DNA of 64,000 nt from Halobacillus dabanensis (GCF_900114165.1 NZ_FOSB01000004.1:248001-312000); one strand, 5' to 3'; counted from the stretch's first letter, positions 45,989 to 55,289 are shown. Made by a program: numbers and translations. Notes: a model not told the origin generated them from the letters alone.

Positions 45989-46002
45989 TGTAACCGCTTG
46001 CT
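45989..46002 (+). promoter_or_regulatory. cre-like site upstream of iolT
   Basis: TGTAACCGCTTGCT matches the CcpA consensus TGNAANCGNTTNCA except for its last base. It lies 50 nt upstream of iolT, between iolD and iolT. Confidence 0.5.
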
Positions 46003-46067
46003 AAAACTATGAATATTGAGGAGAGTGGAGACTTCCACCCTCCCATCTTCAGTTTTTACCTTAAACT

Positions 46068-47981
46068 CTAATACTGCTTTGCTTCCTCAAGCATCTTCAT
46101 TCGATGATCGTGAGCTTTTTGAACGCTTTCCTTTTCTGATACTTCCGCTACTCCGACATTCCACCAGCTTTGATAACCATCAGTCATAGTCTTTGGTAAC
46201 ACTTTCATGTCGATCAGAGTGGATACGTCCTGTTTTTTCGCATCTTCCAATGCTTCTTCTAACTCTTTTAATGAATGTACTTTATAGGTTTTAGCGCCAT
46301 AACCTTCAGCCACTTTGGCATAGTCGATATTCATGACCTCGTTATCGTCTGTTCTAAATTCACAATAGTAACTGCCACTGCCATGGTCCATTTGTAAATT
46401 GTTGATGCAGCCATAACCAGAATTATCGAACAGAAGGACATTGATTTTTTTATTATATTGAAGTGAAGTAATAAATTCTGAATGAAGCATTAGAAAACTT
46501 CCGTCTCCAACGATGGAATATACTTCTTTATCCGGGTTCGCAAGCTTCAAGCCAAGTGTTCCGGATATTTCGTATCCCATGCAAGAATAACCATATTCCA
46601 AGTGGTAAGTATTCGGTACGGTAGAATGCCAAAGCCTTTGCAGGTCTCCTGGGAGAGAACCTGCCGAACAAATAATCACACTACTCGGATCAATCGTTTC
46701 ATTTATCTTTAATAGGGCTGTTGTCTGAGGGAGCTCTGTTTTCAAAGCATCTGCATATTCATTCAGAACTTCCTGTGAAAAGTGGTTTTTAATCTCAGGA
46801 TTAAAGTCTTCTCTACTGTAAACCACTTCACTCAAACGTTCGCGTTCTTTTAACCATTCAGATTTCAGCTCTTGTATTTCTGACCCGAATTCCGTTTCAT
46901 ATCCCTCTAGCAGCGGCTGCAATTGCTCTAAAGTAAGCTTCGCATCGGCCACTACTTGAAATCCATCCATTTTATAGGACTGCATACGATTGACATTTAT
47001 GTTGAGAAAACGAGTATTTTCAAAGTCAAAAGCGGTTTTTGAAGAGGTGGCAAAGTCCGTGTACCTTGTTCCTACCCCGATAATGAGATCCGATTGCTTG
47101 GCTGCTTTATTAGCAGCAAGGGTTCCTGTAATCCCCAGACCACCTAAATTATTTTTGAAGTCTGATTCTACTGTAGATTTTCCTGCCTGTGTCTCTACCA
47201 AAGGAATATTATGCTTTTCAGAAAGCTCCATTAGAATTTCACGGGCTTGAGAATATTTCGCACCTCCACCAACTAGAATGACAGGCTTTTTACTATTGCG
47301 GATTAACTCTTCCGCACCTTTCAGCTCACGTTCACGTGGAATCGGGCGGTCCATATAATGAACCCGTTTCTTGAAGAAGTCTACATCAAAATCATACGCT
47401 TCCCCTTCAACATCCTGAGAGATTGAGATAGTTGCTGGACCTGCCTTAGCAGGATCTGTCATAACTTCAAAAGCTCGAATCAAGCTGCTCATTAACTGTT
47501 CAGGCCGTGTCACACGGTCCCAATATCTCGAAACAGGCTTCAAGGCATCATTGGTTGTTGTTGATATACTGTTTTCTTGCTCAAACTGCTGAAGAACAGG
47601 GTCTGGCTGCCTTGTAGCGAATGTATCACCAGGCAGGAACAAAACCGGAATATTATTCGCCAGCGCTGTTGCAGCTGCAGTAACCGTATTTGCAGAACCA
47701 GGACCTACGGACGTTGTTACAGCATAAATTTTTTGTCTAAGTTTTTCTTCGCTATAAGCAATGGCGGCAAGTGACATCCCTTGTTCATTCTTTCCTTGGA
47801 TGACTTTTAGATCTCCAGAGTTTTGCTCAAGAGCTTGCCCAATACCGAGAACGTTCCCATGCCCAAAGATATTAAAAATACCTTCTACAAAGGGGAACTC
47901 TTCTCCATCCACATGAATATATTGATTATTTATAAATTTAATTAGTGCTTGAGAGGTTGTTAAACGAATCGTTTCTTTCAT
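46068..47981 (-). CDS. iolD: 3D-(3,5/4)-trihydroxycyclohexane-1,2-dione hydrolase
   Basis: This 637-residue thiamine-diphosphate enzyme opens the ring of trihydroxycyclohexane-1,2-dione to give 5-deoxyglucuronate. The N-terminal domain has the catalytic Glu in FPFVEGIFNIFGHGN. The central domain reads PVILVGGGAKYSQ. The C-terminal domain holds the ThDP/metal motif, from GDGSFLMLHSEF to DNSGYG. The length equals that of B. subtilis IolD. The start is the ATG at 47981, 7 nt after AAGGTGG. The longer frame from 48050 overlaps iolB and was rejected. Confidence 0.95.
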   Translation of the reverse strand: MKETIRLTTSQALIKFINNQYIHVDGEEFPFVEGIFNIFGHGNVLGIGQALEQNSGDLKVIQGKNEQGMSLAAIAYSEEKLRQKIYAVTTSVGPGSANTVTAAATALANNIPVLFLPGDTFATRQPDPVLQQFEQENSISTTTNDALKPVSRYWDRVTRPEQLMSSLIRAFEVMTDPAKAGPATISISQDVEGEAYDFDVDFFKKRVHYMDRPIPRERELKGAEELIRNSKKPVILVGGGAKYSQAREILMELSEKHNIPLVETQAGKSTVESDFKNNLGGLGITGTLAANKAAKQSDLIIGVGTRYTDFATSSKTAFDFENTRFLNINVNRMQSYKMDGFQVVADAKLTLEQLQPLLEGYETEFGSEIQELKSEWLKERERLSEVVYSREDFNPEIKNHFSQEVLNEYADALKTELPQTTALLKINETIDPSSVIICSAGSLPGDLQRLWHSTVPNTYHLEYGYSCMGYEISGTLGLKLANPDKEVYSIVGDGSFLMLHSEFITSLQYNKKINVLLFDNSGYGCINNLQMDHGSGSYYCEFRTDDNEVMNIDYAKVAEGYGAKTYKVHSLKELEEALEDAKKQDVSTLIDMKVLPKTMTDGYQSWWNVGVAEVSEKESVQKAHDHRMKMLEEAKQY

Positions 47982-48028
47982 ATGAGGCCCACCTTTATAT
48001 TCTTTAGGTTTCATATTCTTATAGATTC

Positions 48029-48847
48029 TTAATCGCGATTTACAATCCATTCATGATCTTCATCATTATTGAACTTCCACTTCCGGACAGGTCCAGCCAT
48101 AACATTCAAATAATAGGATGTATATCCATCAGGTACTCCAACTGGGTGGTAACCTTTTGGCACAATGACAACATCCCCATTCTCAGCTGTCATAGTTTCA
48201 TCTAATGAGCGATCATCCGTATACACACGCTGAAAAACAAAACCTTGTTGAGGATCCATTTCGTGATAGTACGTTTCCTCTAAAAAGGATTCTTCAGGTA
48301 AATTATCTTGGTCATGCTTATGCGGTGGGTAGGATGACCAATTTCCGCTCTCTGTATAAACCTCAACGACCAGAAGGCTGTTAGCTGAAGGGTCAGAGTC
48401 CGGAAGAATATTATGAACTTTCCTTTTGTTGTTGTATTTCCCTCTATGTTCTACATCGATCGAGTCAGCTTTAATCAGCTTAGTGGGAAGCTGTTCTGAG
48501 GAAGGTGAATAGCATAAAGCAACACGAGCATCAGTAACCGCTTTCACTTCATATATGCGATCGTTAGAGACATACACACTATCCGTGGGCTTCTGTTCAA
48601 ACACGTTGTCACGGGTACCGAGATTCTCAAAGATTTCTTCCCCTTCCTTGACATCAACCCTTCCGGTTAAAACAACTATACAGCATTCCAAACCATTCAA
48701 TTGTTCACCATAGAATGAACCTTTTTCCAAATCCACTACTTTAAATCCTACATATTCTAAGTTGTTTTGCTCTCCTGTAATGTCGTGGACTATGGTTACT
48801 CCTTCAGATTTCACCACATGTTGGGGCTTTTTAAGCAAATGGCTCAT
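48029..48847 (-). CDS. iolB: 5-deoxy-glucuronate isomerase
   Basis: This 272-residue double-cupin isomerase converts 5-deoxyglucuronate to 5-dehydro-2-deoxygluconate. Metal ligands are in SSYPPHKHDQDNLPEESFLEE (His, His, Glu) and in VVIVPKGYHPVGVPDG. The size equals that of B. subtilis IolB. The start is the ATG at 48847, 7 nt after GGAGG. The ATG at 48853 is next to that site. It is the first structural gene of the operon and stands behind the IolR operator and two cre-like sites. Confidence 0.94.
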   Translation of the reverse strand: MSHLLKKPQHVVKSEGVTIVHDITGEQNNLEYVGFKVVDLEKGSFYGEQLNGLECCIVVLTGRVDVKEGEEIFENLGTRDNVFEQKPTDSVYVSNDRIYEVKAVTDARVALCYSPSSEQLPTKLIKADSIDVEHRGKYNNKRKVHNILPDSDPSANSLLVVEVYTESGNWSSYPPHKHDQDNLPEESFLEETYYHEMDPQQGFVFQRVYTDDRSLDETMTAENGDVVIVPKGYHPVGVPDGYTSYYLNVMAGPVRKWKFNNDEDHEWIVNRD

Positions 48848-48875
48848 TTCCATCCCTCCATCAATTCATTTAATT

Positions 48876-48889
48876 AACAAACGCTTACA
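48876..48889 (-). promoter_or_regulatory. cre-like site 1 upstream of iolB
   Basis: On the minus strand TGTAAGCGTTTGTT matches the CcpA consensus TGNAANCGNTTNCA except at the last two bases. It lies 29 nt upstream of the iolB start. Confidence 0.45.
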
Positions 48890-48963
48890 AAATAATTGAC
48901 CAACAGTTACCCTTCAATAAATATTTCAGGGAGATTTTTTCTTTTTTGAAACCTTTTATGTTA

Positions 48964-48996
48964 ACTATTGGTTAACTAATTGTTAACTTCTGGTTT
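48964..48996 (-). promoter_or_regulatory. Tandem 11-mer IolR operator
   Basis: Three adjoining 11-mers on the minus strand, AAACCAGAAGT, TAACAATTAGT and TAACCAATAGT, match the published IolR half-site WRAYCAADARD, as I recall it, at 10, 9 and 11 of 11 positions. The 11-bp period puts them on one DNA face. Single near-matches (10 of 11) lie at 48897-48907 (plus) and 49052-49062 (minus). Confidence 0.7.
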
Positions 48997-49007
48997 AATC
49001 ATATTAC

Positions 49008-49021
49008 TTAAAACGCTTTCA
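49008..49021 (-). promoter_or_regulatory. cre-like site 2 upstream of iolB
   Basis: On the minus strand TGAAAGCGTTTTAA matches the CcpA consensus TGNAANCGNTTNCA except at one position. It lies just upstream of the IolR operator. Confidence 0.5.
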
Positions 49022-49075
49022 GTCAACCTTTTTTCAGAATATTACCTCCACTAAATTGGTTAGACTTGAATTAGG

Positions 49076-49828
49076 TTAGGGAAAAATCAGCTTTACATTA
49101 TTCTTTTCAGCAAATTGTTTGTATTTATCTTCTGGCATTTCATCTGTTACTAAATAGTCGATATCCTCCATATCACAATACGTGGTTATAGAGTAATGAT
49201 CGAACTTACTGTGATCTACTAAAAGGTAGACCTCTTCACTTCTGTCGACCACCGTACTTTTAATTTGCGTTTCTTGAGGAGAAGAATTAGTTATACCATT
49301 CGTTAAGGAAATGCCTGTAGAAGCCATGAATGCTTTACTAAAGTTATAACTTTTGACCGCCTCTGCACTTTCCAGACCTGCATAAGACTTTGTAGACCTC
49401 TCATACATCCCGCCCGTTGAGTAAATTCTTAAGTTGCTGTAAGGAGTAGCTTCAAGCGTAAAATCCAGATTGTTCGTAACTATAATGAGATTTTTATCCT
49501 TTATAAATTCTAGCAATTCTACTGTTGTCGTCCCTGAATCAAGAAAGATAATGTCTCCATCTTTTACGTAGGAAGCTGCCATTTCTGCAATTTTAATCTT
49601 TCCTTCTTCATTTTGTACTTTCCGGTCATGGTAAGGTACTGTGGAAGATTTATTGGCCGATACTCCCCCATAAACCTTTTTAAGTTTTCCTTGATCCACT
49701 AATTCTTGCACGTCCCTACGAATGGTATTCTTAGAGACATTAAATTCATTGACTAAATCATCTAAGGAGACAGTTTGCTTCTTCTGCACATACTGAAGCA
49801 CCTCATTAATCCGCTTAATTTTTAACAT
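49076..49828 (-). CDS. iolR: DeoR-family repressor of inositol catabolism
   Basis: This 250-residue regulator has an N-terminal DeoR helix-turn-helix (about 5-58, with VSLDDLVNEFNVSKNTIRRDV) and a C-terminal sugar-sensor domain with DGDIIFLDSGTTTVEL and AFMASTGISLTNGITNSS. It resembles B. subtilis IolR, which lets go of DNA when 2-deoxy-5-keto-gluconate 6-phosphate builds up. The start is the ATG at 49828, about 9 nt after GGGG. The frame extends 12 codons upstream, but homologues begin here. Unlike in B. subtilis, where iolR is divergent, it lies upstream of iolB on the same strand. Confidence 0.92.
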   Translation of the reverse strand: MLKIKRINEVLQYVQKKQTVSLDDLVNEFNVSKNTIRRDVQELVDQGKLKKVYGGVSANKSSTVPYHDRKVQNEEGKIKIAEMAASYVKDGDIIFLDSGTTTVELLEFIKDKNLIIVTNNLDFTLEATPYSNLRIYSTGGMYERSTKSYAGLESAEAVKSYNFSKAFMASTGISLTNGITNSSPQETQIKSTVVDRSEEVYLLVDHSKFDHYSITTYCDMEDIDYLVTDEMPEDKYKQFAEKNNVKLIFP

Positions 49829-50015
49829 AACAAATAGCCCCAATCTAGTTTGTTGTTGGTTCATTATTAAATAATGGTTGTATAATCCCTTTACTCCATA
49901 TTACCAAAACACAACCAATACTTCACCACTTTATGCATTATTTTTTGATAAATTGTATTTATTTTTTAAATTTTATGGTATATTTTTGGTGAATTTAATC
50001 AAAGGAGGAAAAGGA

Positions 50016-50405
50016 ATGCCATTAGTTCGGTTCGATCTAGTAGAAGGAAGATCTAAAGAAGAACTGCAGTCTTTATTAGACGCTTCACACGAAGCTATGG
50101 TAGATGCTTTCCAGGTTCCAGACAGTGACCGTTATCAAATTGTACACCAGCACCCAGCACATGAGATGATCATCCATGATACGGGCCTTGGGTTTGAGCG
50201 CACCAAGAATGTAGTAGTGATTTCTTTAACAAGTAGACCTAGAACAGAAAAACAAAAAGAAAAGCTTTATCAAAATTTAGCTTCTTTCCTTGACGAACGT
50301 TGCAACATCTCTCCTGAGGATATCATGATATCTATAACAAATAATGAGGATGCAGATTGGAGTTTCGGAAATGGAGAAGCCCAATTTCTAACCGGTAAGT
50401 TATAA
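50016..50405 (+). CDS. Tautomerase family protein
   Basis: This 129-residue protein belongs to the tautomerase superfamily (YusQ/Tautomerase_2 type). The mature protein would start with the catalytic proline ([18 protein letters not shown]). Segments [20 protein letters not shown] and [19 protein letters not shown] are usual for this group. The substrate is unknown. The start is the ATG at 50016, 7 nt after AAAGGAGG. The upstream frame to 49878 has no ribosome site. The gene is divergent from iolR and ends in a good terminator. Confidence 0.85.
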   Translation: MPLVRFDLVEGRSKEELQSLLDASHEAMVDAFQVPDSDRYQIVHQHPAHEMIIHDTGLGFERTKNVVVISLTSRPRTEKQKEKLYQNLASFLDERCNISPEDIMISITNNEDADWSFGNGEAQFLTGKL

Positions 50406-50412
50406 GCGACTA

Positions 50413-50452
50413 AAAAATGACCCAGGGCTTTACCTTGGGTCATTCCTTTTTC
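50413..50452 (+). terminator. Terminator of tautomerase gene
   Basis: The stem AATGACCCAGG pairs with CCTTGGGTCATT and is followed by CCTTTTTC, 8 nt after the stop codon. Confidence 0.85.
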
Positions 50453-50581
50453 TATCATTTCTTCTTTAATGGACATTTTCCTTAAGCTCTCTTATTTTTG
50501 CTTTTTTAGTCTATTCCGTTTCGTTAAAAGTCAATATTATAGCGTAACTCTAATTGAAAATCACCTTCTCCAGTTAAGTTT

Positions 50582-51412
50582 TTATTCTTTAAAATCGGCA
50601 TCCATTGTTACTTCCTTCCAACTTTCTATATCATTTAGTAGATTGGTAAATTTCTTAGTAGCTATTTTGTAAGCATCCCCGCCGAGTAATAGTCTTAAGG
50701 GTGGGTTTTCAGAGTCAGCTACCGTAATGACCGCATCTGCTAGTTTTGTTGGATCTCCCGCCTCTTGACCACTTGGTTGATCAATTCTTCTTCCCACTGT
50801 TCCTCTATACCCTGGAATAGTAGTTTGTGTGCGATTCGCTGAACGCCCAGCCCAATCTGTACGAAATGAACTCGGCTCAATAAGCGTTACTTTTATCCCT
50901 ACAGAAGCGACTTCTTCTGCAAGACTTTCAGAAATTCCTTCGACTGCATATTTAGTTGCGTTATAATAGCCCACTGCTGGGGAAGATGCTAACCCGCTAA
51001 TAGAAGAGAGATTGATAATATGGCCTGATTCTTGTCGTCTGAAATGGGGGAGTACCTCATTTGTAACGTTCATCAACCCCCAGAAATTTATTTCAAACAT
51101 TTTTCTTGTTTCTACTTCGATGCTTTCTTCAACAGAACTGAAATACCCTATTCCAGCATTGTTTACCAATACATCTACACGTCCAAATTTTCCCATAGTT
51201 TGAGCAACCGCTTCTCGAACTTGGTTTTTATCTGTAACATCTAATTTAAGTATCAATACATTTTCTTTATTATCCGGATTCAAATTTTCTATTTGAGTAA
51301 TATTCCTAGCAGTGATCACTACGTTATAGCCTGCTGAAATAACCTTCTTAGCAATTTCACGCCCAAAACCAGTAGAACAACCTGTAATAAACCACACTTT
51401 TGATTTTTCCAT
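50582..51412 (-). CDS. Short-chain dehydrogenase/reductase
   Basis: This 276-residue Rossmann-fold oxidoreductase has the cofactor motif TGCSTGFGRE (residues 10-19), the NNAG motif, the catalytic Ser in NLSSISG and the YNATKYAVEG motif (Tyr, Lys). It resembles the YusZ-like group of classical SDR enzymes with a longer C-terminus. An Arg after the first strand (TARNITQ) suggests NADP preference. The substrate is unknown. The ATG follows AAGGG. It is a single gene, converging on the tautomerase gene. Confidence 0.85.
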   Translation of the reverse strand: MEKSKVWFITGCSTGFGREIAKKVISAGYNVVITARNITQIENLNPDNKENVLILKLDVTDKNQVREAVAQTMGKFGRVDVLVNNAGIGYFSSVEESIEVETRKMFEINFWGLMNVTNEVLPHFRRQESGHIINLSSISGLASSPAVGYYNATKYAVEGISESLAEEVASVGIKVTLIEPSSFRTDWAGRSANRTQTTIPGYRGTVGRRIDQPSGQEAGDPTKLADAVITVADSENPPLRLLLGGDAYKIATKKFTNLLNDIESWKEVTMDADFKE

Positions 51413-51530
51413 ATAATATCATCCCTTCTATTTACTAGTAGATCACATCAATTTTTATCTTAAAGCATACTATAAATCAATGTGATTTCAACTATAGATA
51501 CGAAGAGGGGCCCAGTCTCCATTTGAATAG

Positions 51531-51563
51531 AAAAAAGACAGAAAGTCATTCTTTCTGTCTTTC
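51531..51563 (-). terminator. Terminator of exported nucleosidase gene
   Basis: The stem GACAGAAAG / CTTTCTGTC has a 5-nt loop and is followed on the minus strand by TTTTTT. Confidence 0.75.
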
Positions 51564-51628
51564 ATTCAACCTAGCCCGGCCCCTTCATTTTTTGAAGAAA
51601 TCCGAAGTCAGGCTTTTCTTTTCCATTC

Positions 51629-52438
51629 CTACATACTTTTTAGCATCTCTTCAATCACATGACTGGAGTTCTTCGCTGCTTCTTCCACAAAGTTTTCTTG
51701 AATTCCAGCAGCTTCTTCCCCAGCATCATCAGAAGCTGAGCGAATGACTACGTATGGGATTTCATTTAAATAGGCAACTTGTCCAACAGCCGCTCCTTCC
51801 ATTTCAACTACATACGCATCAAACGTTTCATAAATCCAGTCTGTTTTTTCTTTACTTGCAATGAATTGGTCTCCTGTAGCAATCGGACCCTTGAATACAT
51901 CCACGTAATCAGGAAGGCCTTCCGTACCTTGCTTAGCTAACTGAATCAGTTCTTGGTCCGCTTCAAAATACCTTGTGTCCATGTATGGAATTTGCCCTGG
52001 CTTAAAATCTTTAGCCGTTTCGTCCATATCATGATGCACGGTCTTCGTAGAAATAACGATGTCCCCAAGACCTAGATCAGGATGAATCCCGCCTGCGACA
52101 CCGGAGTTAACCAATACATCCGCATCAAAGTCGCTAATGAGCATTTGGGCTGCGGAAGCCGCATTCACTTTCCCTATTCCCGACTTCACAAGTACGATGG
52201 GCTGGCCTTCTAAAGTCCCTTCATAAAAGGTTAATTCCCCTTTTTCCGTAGTCTCTTCCACTTCCATATGAGAATGAAGAATGTCAATTTCCACTTCCAT
52301 TGGACCTATGATTCCTATCACTTTTTCTTCCTCTTTGTCAGCAGCTCCCGCCTCCTCTGGCTGGTCTCCACAACCGGCCAACAAGAAGACTAAAATCACG
52401 CCCCCAATTAAATAACTGAATCTTTGTTTTAAACTCAT
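51629..52438 (-). CDS. Exported MTA/SAH nucleosidase lipoprotein
   Basis: This 269-residue protein starts with a lipoprotein signal (FLLAGCGD, lipid Cys at residue 23). A full 5'-methylthioadenosine/S-adenosylhomocysteine nucleosidase domain follows: IGIIGPMEVEIDIL, VNSGVAGGIHPDLGLGDIV, catalytic Glu in VEMEGAAVGQVAY and Asp in IRSASDDAGEEA. The usual enzyme (MtnN) is cytoplasmic and lacks a signal, so this one should act outside the membrane, perhaps salvaging nucleosides. The active-site residues look intact. The start is the ATG at 52438, just after GGGGAG. The longer frame from 52486 has no ribosome site. Confidence 0.88.
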   Translation of the reverse strand: MSLKQRFSYLIGGVILVFLLAGCGDQPEEAGAADKEEEKVIGIIGPMEVEIDILHSHMEVEETTEKGELTFYEGTLEGQPIVLVKSGIGKVNAASAAQMLISDFDADVLVNSGVAGGIHPDLGLGDIVISTKTVHHDMDETAKDFKPGQIPYMDTRYFEADQELIQLAKQGTEGLPDYVDVFKGPIATGDQFIASKEKTDWIYETFDAYVVEMEGAAVGQVAYLNEIPYVVIRSASDDAGEEAAGIQENFVEEAAKNSSHVIEEMLKSM

Positions 52439-52749
52439 GCTATCTCCCCTCCCATAAAATACGAACATTAATTTATTAATTATCAATAATGTACGTGTAT
52501 TATTCTACACAACTCACTATCTCTTGCCAACCTTTCTTTTGAAATTTGTATAAAACGAATTTTAATCCGTAAAAGCAAAACCAGATGCTATAGTCCATGA
52601 CACTTGATCCTTAGCGTTCGCGATACCAAGACAAGCGATCGTGAGGAATTTCTTCCATCCAAGAGGGCATCTTAAATGAATGACAGACACTTAGGCTAGG
52701 CAAAGAAAAAGAGGATGCTTCCTTTACGATGGAAGCACCCTCTCTTTCC
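52439..52749. other. Non-coding stretch with terminator
   Basis: This 311-nt gap holds the promoter region of the nucleosidase gene and, at 52701-52747, the terminator of the broken transporter gene. No other element is recognised. Confidence 0.5.
52701..52747 (-). terminator. Terminator of broken transporter gene
   Basis: The stem AGAGG-TGCTTCC pairs with GGAAGCA-CCTCT. It is followed on the minus strand by TTTTTCTTTG, directly after the stop codon. Confidence 0.8.
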
Positions 52750-53712
52750 CTATTCATCGCGCAGCAAAAATGCTGGAACTACGCGAATGTAAACAAGCTC
52801 ACTTATAAGTTCGATAATTGTTTGGGCAATGATTACAGCTGCAACTACATTCCCTATCTCCGGTAATGCCAAAGCTAGTGGGAGTACAACTAATGAATTC
52901 CTTGTTGATCCACTAAAAATTAGAGCCCTGCCTGATTCGGCCCCTAATTTAAACCATTCCGCTACATATTTAGCTATGATAGGCATAATCACCATAAAAA
53001 CAATGTATAAAGGAACCACTTTCATAATCTGGTCTGCGTATGTAGGCAATTTAACAATTTGAGAAGCCACGACGATAAAAAGGGTCAAAGCCATTAAAGG
53101 AACAGGTAACCAGGCAGATCCGTCCAATACCTTTCTTCCAAAAGCTCTCCTTTTCGCTGCGATTTGTAATAACAAGGCAGCACTTAGAGGTAGAACAATC
53201 AAACCGAAAAACGCTTCTAAAAACGGAGCAGGCTCCACGACTCCTGCAGCGTTTCTCCCCATAAAAAGCCATAAATACACGGGTAGCAGTAACATTTGCG
53301 TCACAAACAAAATGGGAGTAAATGTTAAAACTAATTTTTCATCCCCTTTCCCTAAGGAAGTAAATACGATGACATAATCAATGCAAGGAGTTAATAGTAC
53401 CAAATAAAAACCGATCAGCAGTATTGGACTCTCAGGCAATAATTGAGATAACAACCAAACCACGCAAGGTACAATTATAAAATTAATGGTTAGTAAGGCT
53501 TTGATGTATTTTGGATTTCCAAATGCTTGTTTCAATGATGTAAATGGAATCTAAGAAAACATACTATACATCAACAATGCAATAATGATAGATATAAAAG
53601 CCCCTAAGCTTTCCGCATATCCAGGCATGAGAAAGCCGAATACCGTTGCCATCAATAAACTAATCATATAAACCCATACTTGTTTATTTTCAAGTTTTTT
53701 TCTAGTAAACAA
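52750..53712 (-). pseudogene. Arsenite/bile-acid:Na+ symporter family transporter with in-frame amber stop
   Basis: One continuous reading frame encodes a BASS/ACR3-like 10-helix transporter of about 320 residues, annotated in relatives as arsenic resistance protein. TAG at 53553-53551 splits it after MYSMFS. The sequence continues in the same frame as IPFTSLKQAFGNPKYIKALL and goes on intact to the end. Relatives have a Gln at this spot, so a single CAG-to-TAG change explains it. The start is TTG at 53712, 7 nt after GGGGAG. It is recent, since the rest shows no decay. Read-through or a sequencing error are alternatives. The gene lies near other metal-efflux genes. Confidence 0.75.
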
Positions 53713-54060
53713 CAGTAATCTCCCCTTCTTATCTCCAGGTACCTCTTTCCAGGACATACAAAAAGAGGTTGGACTATGCAAAACAAAGGATTGAATATCG
53801 ACACCTTTAACGATTGTAAATAAGTATCATTTCATCTTTCCATTGCAGGAAACAATCATATATTACCATAACTCCCCTATATAGATTACATATGATTGAC
53901 TTAAATTCTTCCCACTTGTTAACATGTATATATGATTATGTGTGCATATAATGGATTATATCACCTGCCAAAGATGGTCGAGGATTTCCATGTTAGTTGG
54001 GATTAGTATGGTTTATACGGTGAACAATGGTTTTAAGACGATTATTAAAGGAGGTATATC
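53713..54060. other. Divergent promoter region of broken transporter and czcD
   Basis: This 348-nt gap contains an interrupted palindrome TATATG...CATATA (53929-53950), a candidate metal-sensor operator for czcD. A similar stretch (TGATTAT...TGCATATA) is found upstream of cadC. No gene is seen. Confidence 0.5.
53929..53950 (+). promoter_or_regulatory. Candidate metal-sensor operator upstream of czcD
   Basis: TATATG and CATATA form perfect inverted arms around 10 nt. ArsR-family sensors such as CzrA bind sites of this general kind, but the match to a known consensus is not proven. Confidence 0.3.
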
Positions 54061-55005
54061 ATGGGATACGATCATGGTCATGATCATACGCATAGAGCTA
54101 ATAAGAAAGCTTTATGGTTAAGTTTTATCATTACCACTACTTATATGATTATTGAAGCTATTGGAGGGTTTTTAACCAATAGCCTGGCTTTATTATCGGA
54201 TGCTGGCCACATGTTAAGTGATTCTGTGTCTCTAGGTGTAGGGGTAGTAGCATTTATTATGGGAGAAAAGGTAGCGAATTACAGCAAAACCTATGGGTAT
54301 AAACGATTTGAAATTCTTGCGGCACTATTCAACGGGGTGACGCTCGTTTTAATCGCTCTATACATTTGTTATGAAGCCTACCATCGTTTCATGGATCCAC
54401 CAGAAGTGGCTTCCGTTGGAATGTTAACCATCGGGATTATCGGACTCCTGGTGAATATCCTTGTCGCGTGGATATTAATGAGACAAGGAGATACCGAAGA
54501 CAACCTGAATTTGAGAGCTGCGTTCTTACATGTACTTGGAGACTTATTGGGTTCTGTAGGTGCTATTGTCGCCGCCCTTCTTATCATGTTCTTTCATTGG
54601 GGATGGGCTGATCCATTGGCAAGTGTGATTGTAGCAATATTGGTGCTCATTAGTGGCTGGCGAGTAGCCAGAGATTCTATACATGTTCTTATGGAAGGAA
54701 CACCGAAAAATATAGATTTAGAGGAGATCGTCCAAACCATCCAGAGCACAGACGACATAGAAGACATCCATGACCTGCATGTTTGGAGCATTACCAGTGG
54801 TCAAAACGCCCTCTCCTGTCATGCGGTAGTTACAAAAAATCTTACTATCAAGGAATGTCAAGACTTGTTAAAACGAGTGGAGAACCAGCTTCGTGAAAAG
54901 GGAATCGGTCACGTCACTATACAATTAGAATCGAGTGAACATTCACATGAAAATACCATTCTTTGCGCAGAACAAAAAGATGAGCATCACAACCACTCAC
55001 ACTAG
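54061..55005 (+). CDS. czcD: Cation diffusion facilitator (Zn/Cd/Co efflux)
   Basis: This 314-residue CDF transporter exports divalent metals such as zinc in exchange for protons or potassium. It has six membrane helices (about 16-200). Metal-site residues are in LALLSDAGHMLSDSVSL (helix II, D and H) and FLHVLGDLLGSVGAI (helix V, H and D). A cytoplasmic domain follows, with VWSITSGQNALSCH. His-rich ends (MGYDHGHDHTH and HHNHSH) add metal binding. The ATG is 7 nt after AAAGGAGG. It resembles B. subtilis CzcD, and the nearby cadCA genes fit a metal-resistance group. Confidence 0.92.
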   Translation: MGYDHGHDHTHRANKKALWLSFIITTTYMIIEAIGGFLTNSLALLSDAGHMLSDSVSLGVGVVAFIMGEKVANYSKTYGYKRFEILAALFNGVTLVLIALYICYEAYHRFMDPPEVASVGMLTIGIIGLLVNILVAWILMRQGDTEDNLNLRAAFLHVLGDLLGSVGAIVAALLIMFFHWGWADPLASVIVAILVLISGWRVARDSIHVLMEGTPKNIDLEEIVQTIQSTDDIEDIHDLHVWSITSGQNALSCHAVVTKNLTIKECQDLLKRVENQLREKGIGHVTIQLESSEHSHENTILCAEQKDEHHNHSH

Positions 55006-55289
55006 CCACTTCTCTTCCGACTAAAATATCCGGGGTCAAGCATGTGGAAATTATTAAAGAAGACTTCAGGAAGAGCGCATTGTGCCTTAGAATGCCATAC
55101 TACTTTATCGTTATTTGTTTCAATCAGGTTGGACCACTAGTTTCTTTATAGAAGACTCTTATGTTGGTGGATGGAGGGAAAATCGCTTATCTCTTCACTC
55201 GTACGTGATAACTGCCTCTGTCCCTGTTTGAGTGACTTCCTTCTCAACGTTAAACTGATAGTGTAATTTTAATAAAAAGGAGAACAAGC

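Noticed and set aside
46046-48050. Longer versions of iolT (to 46046) and iolD (to 48050)
   Set aside because: The extensions lack ribosome sites, and the iolD one overlaps iolB. Internal ATG codons have good sites and match homologue lengths.
52750-53535. Separate 261-residue transporter gene starting at TTG
   Set aside because: The TTG is an internal Leu codon of the same frame as 53551-53712 and has no ribosome site. The two parts form one interrupted gene.
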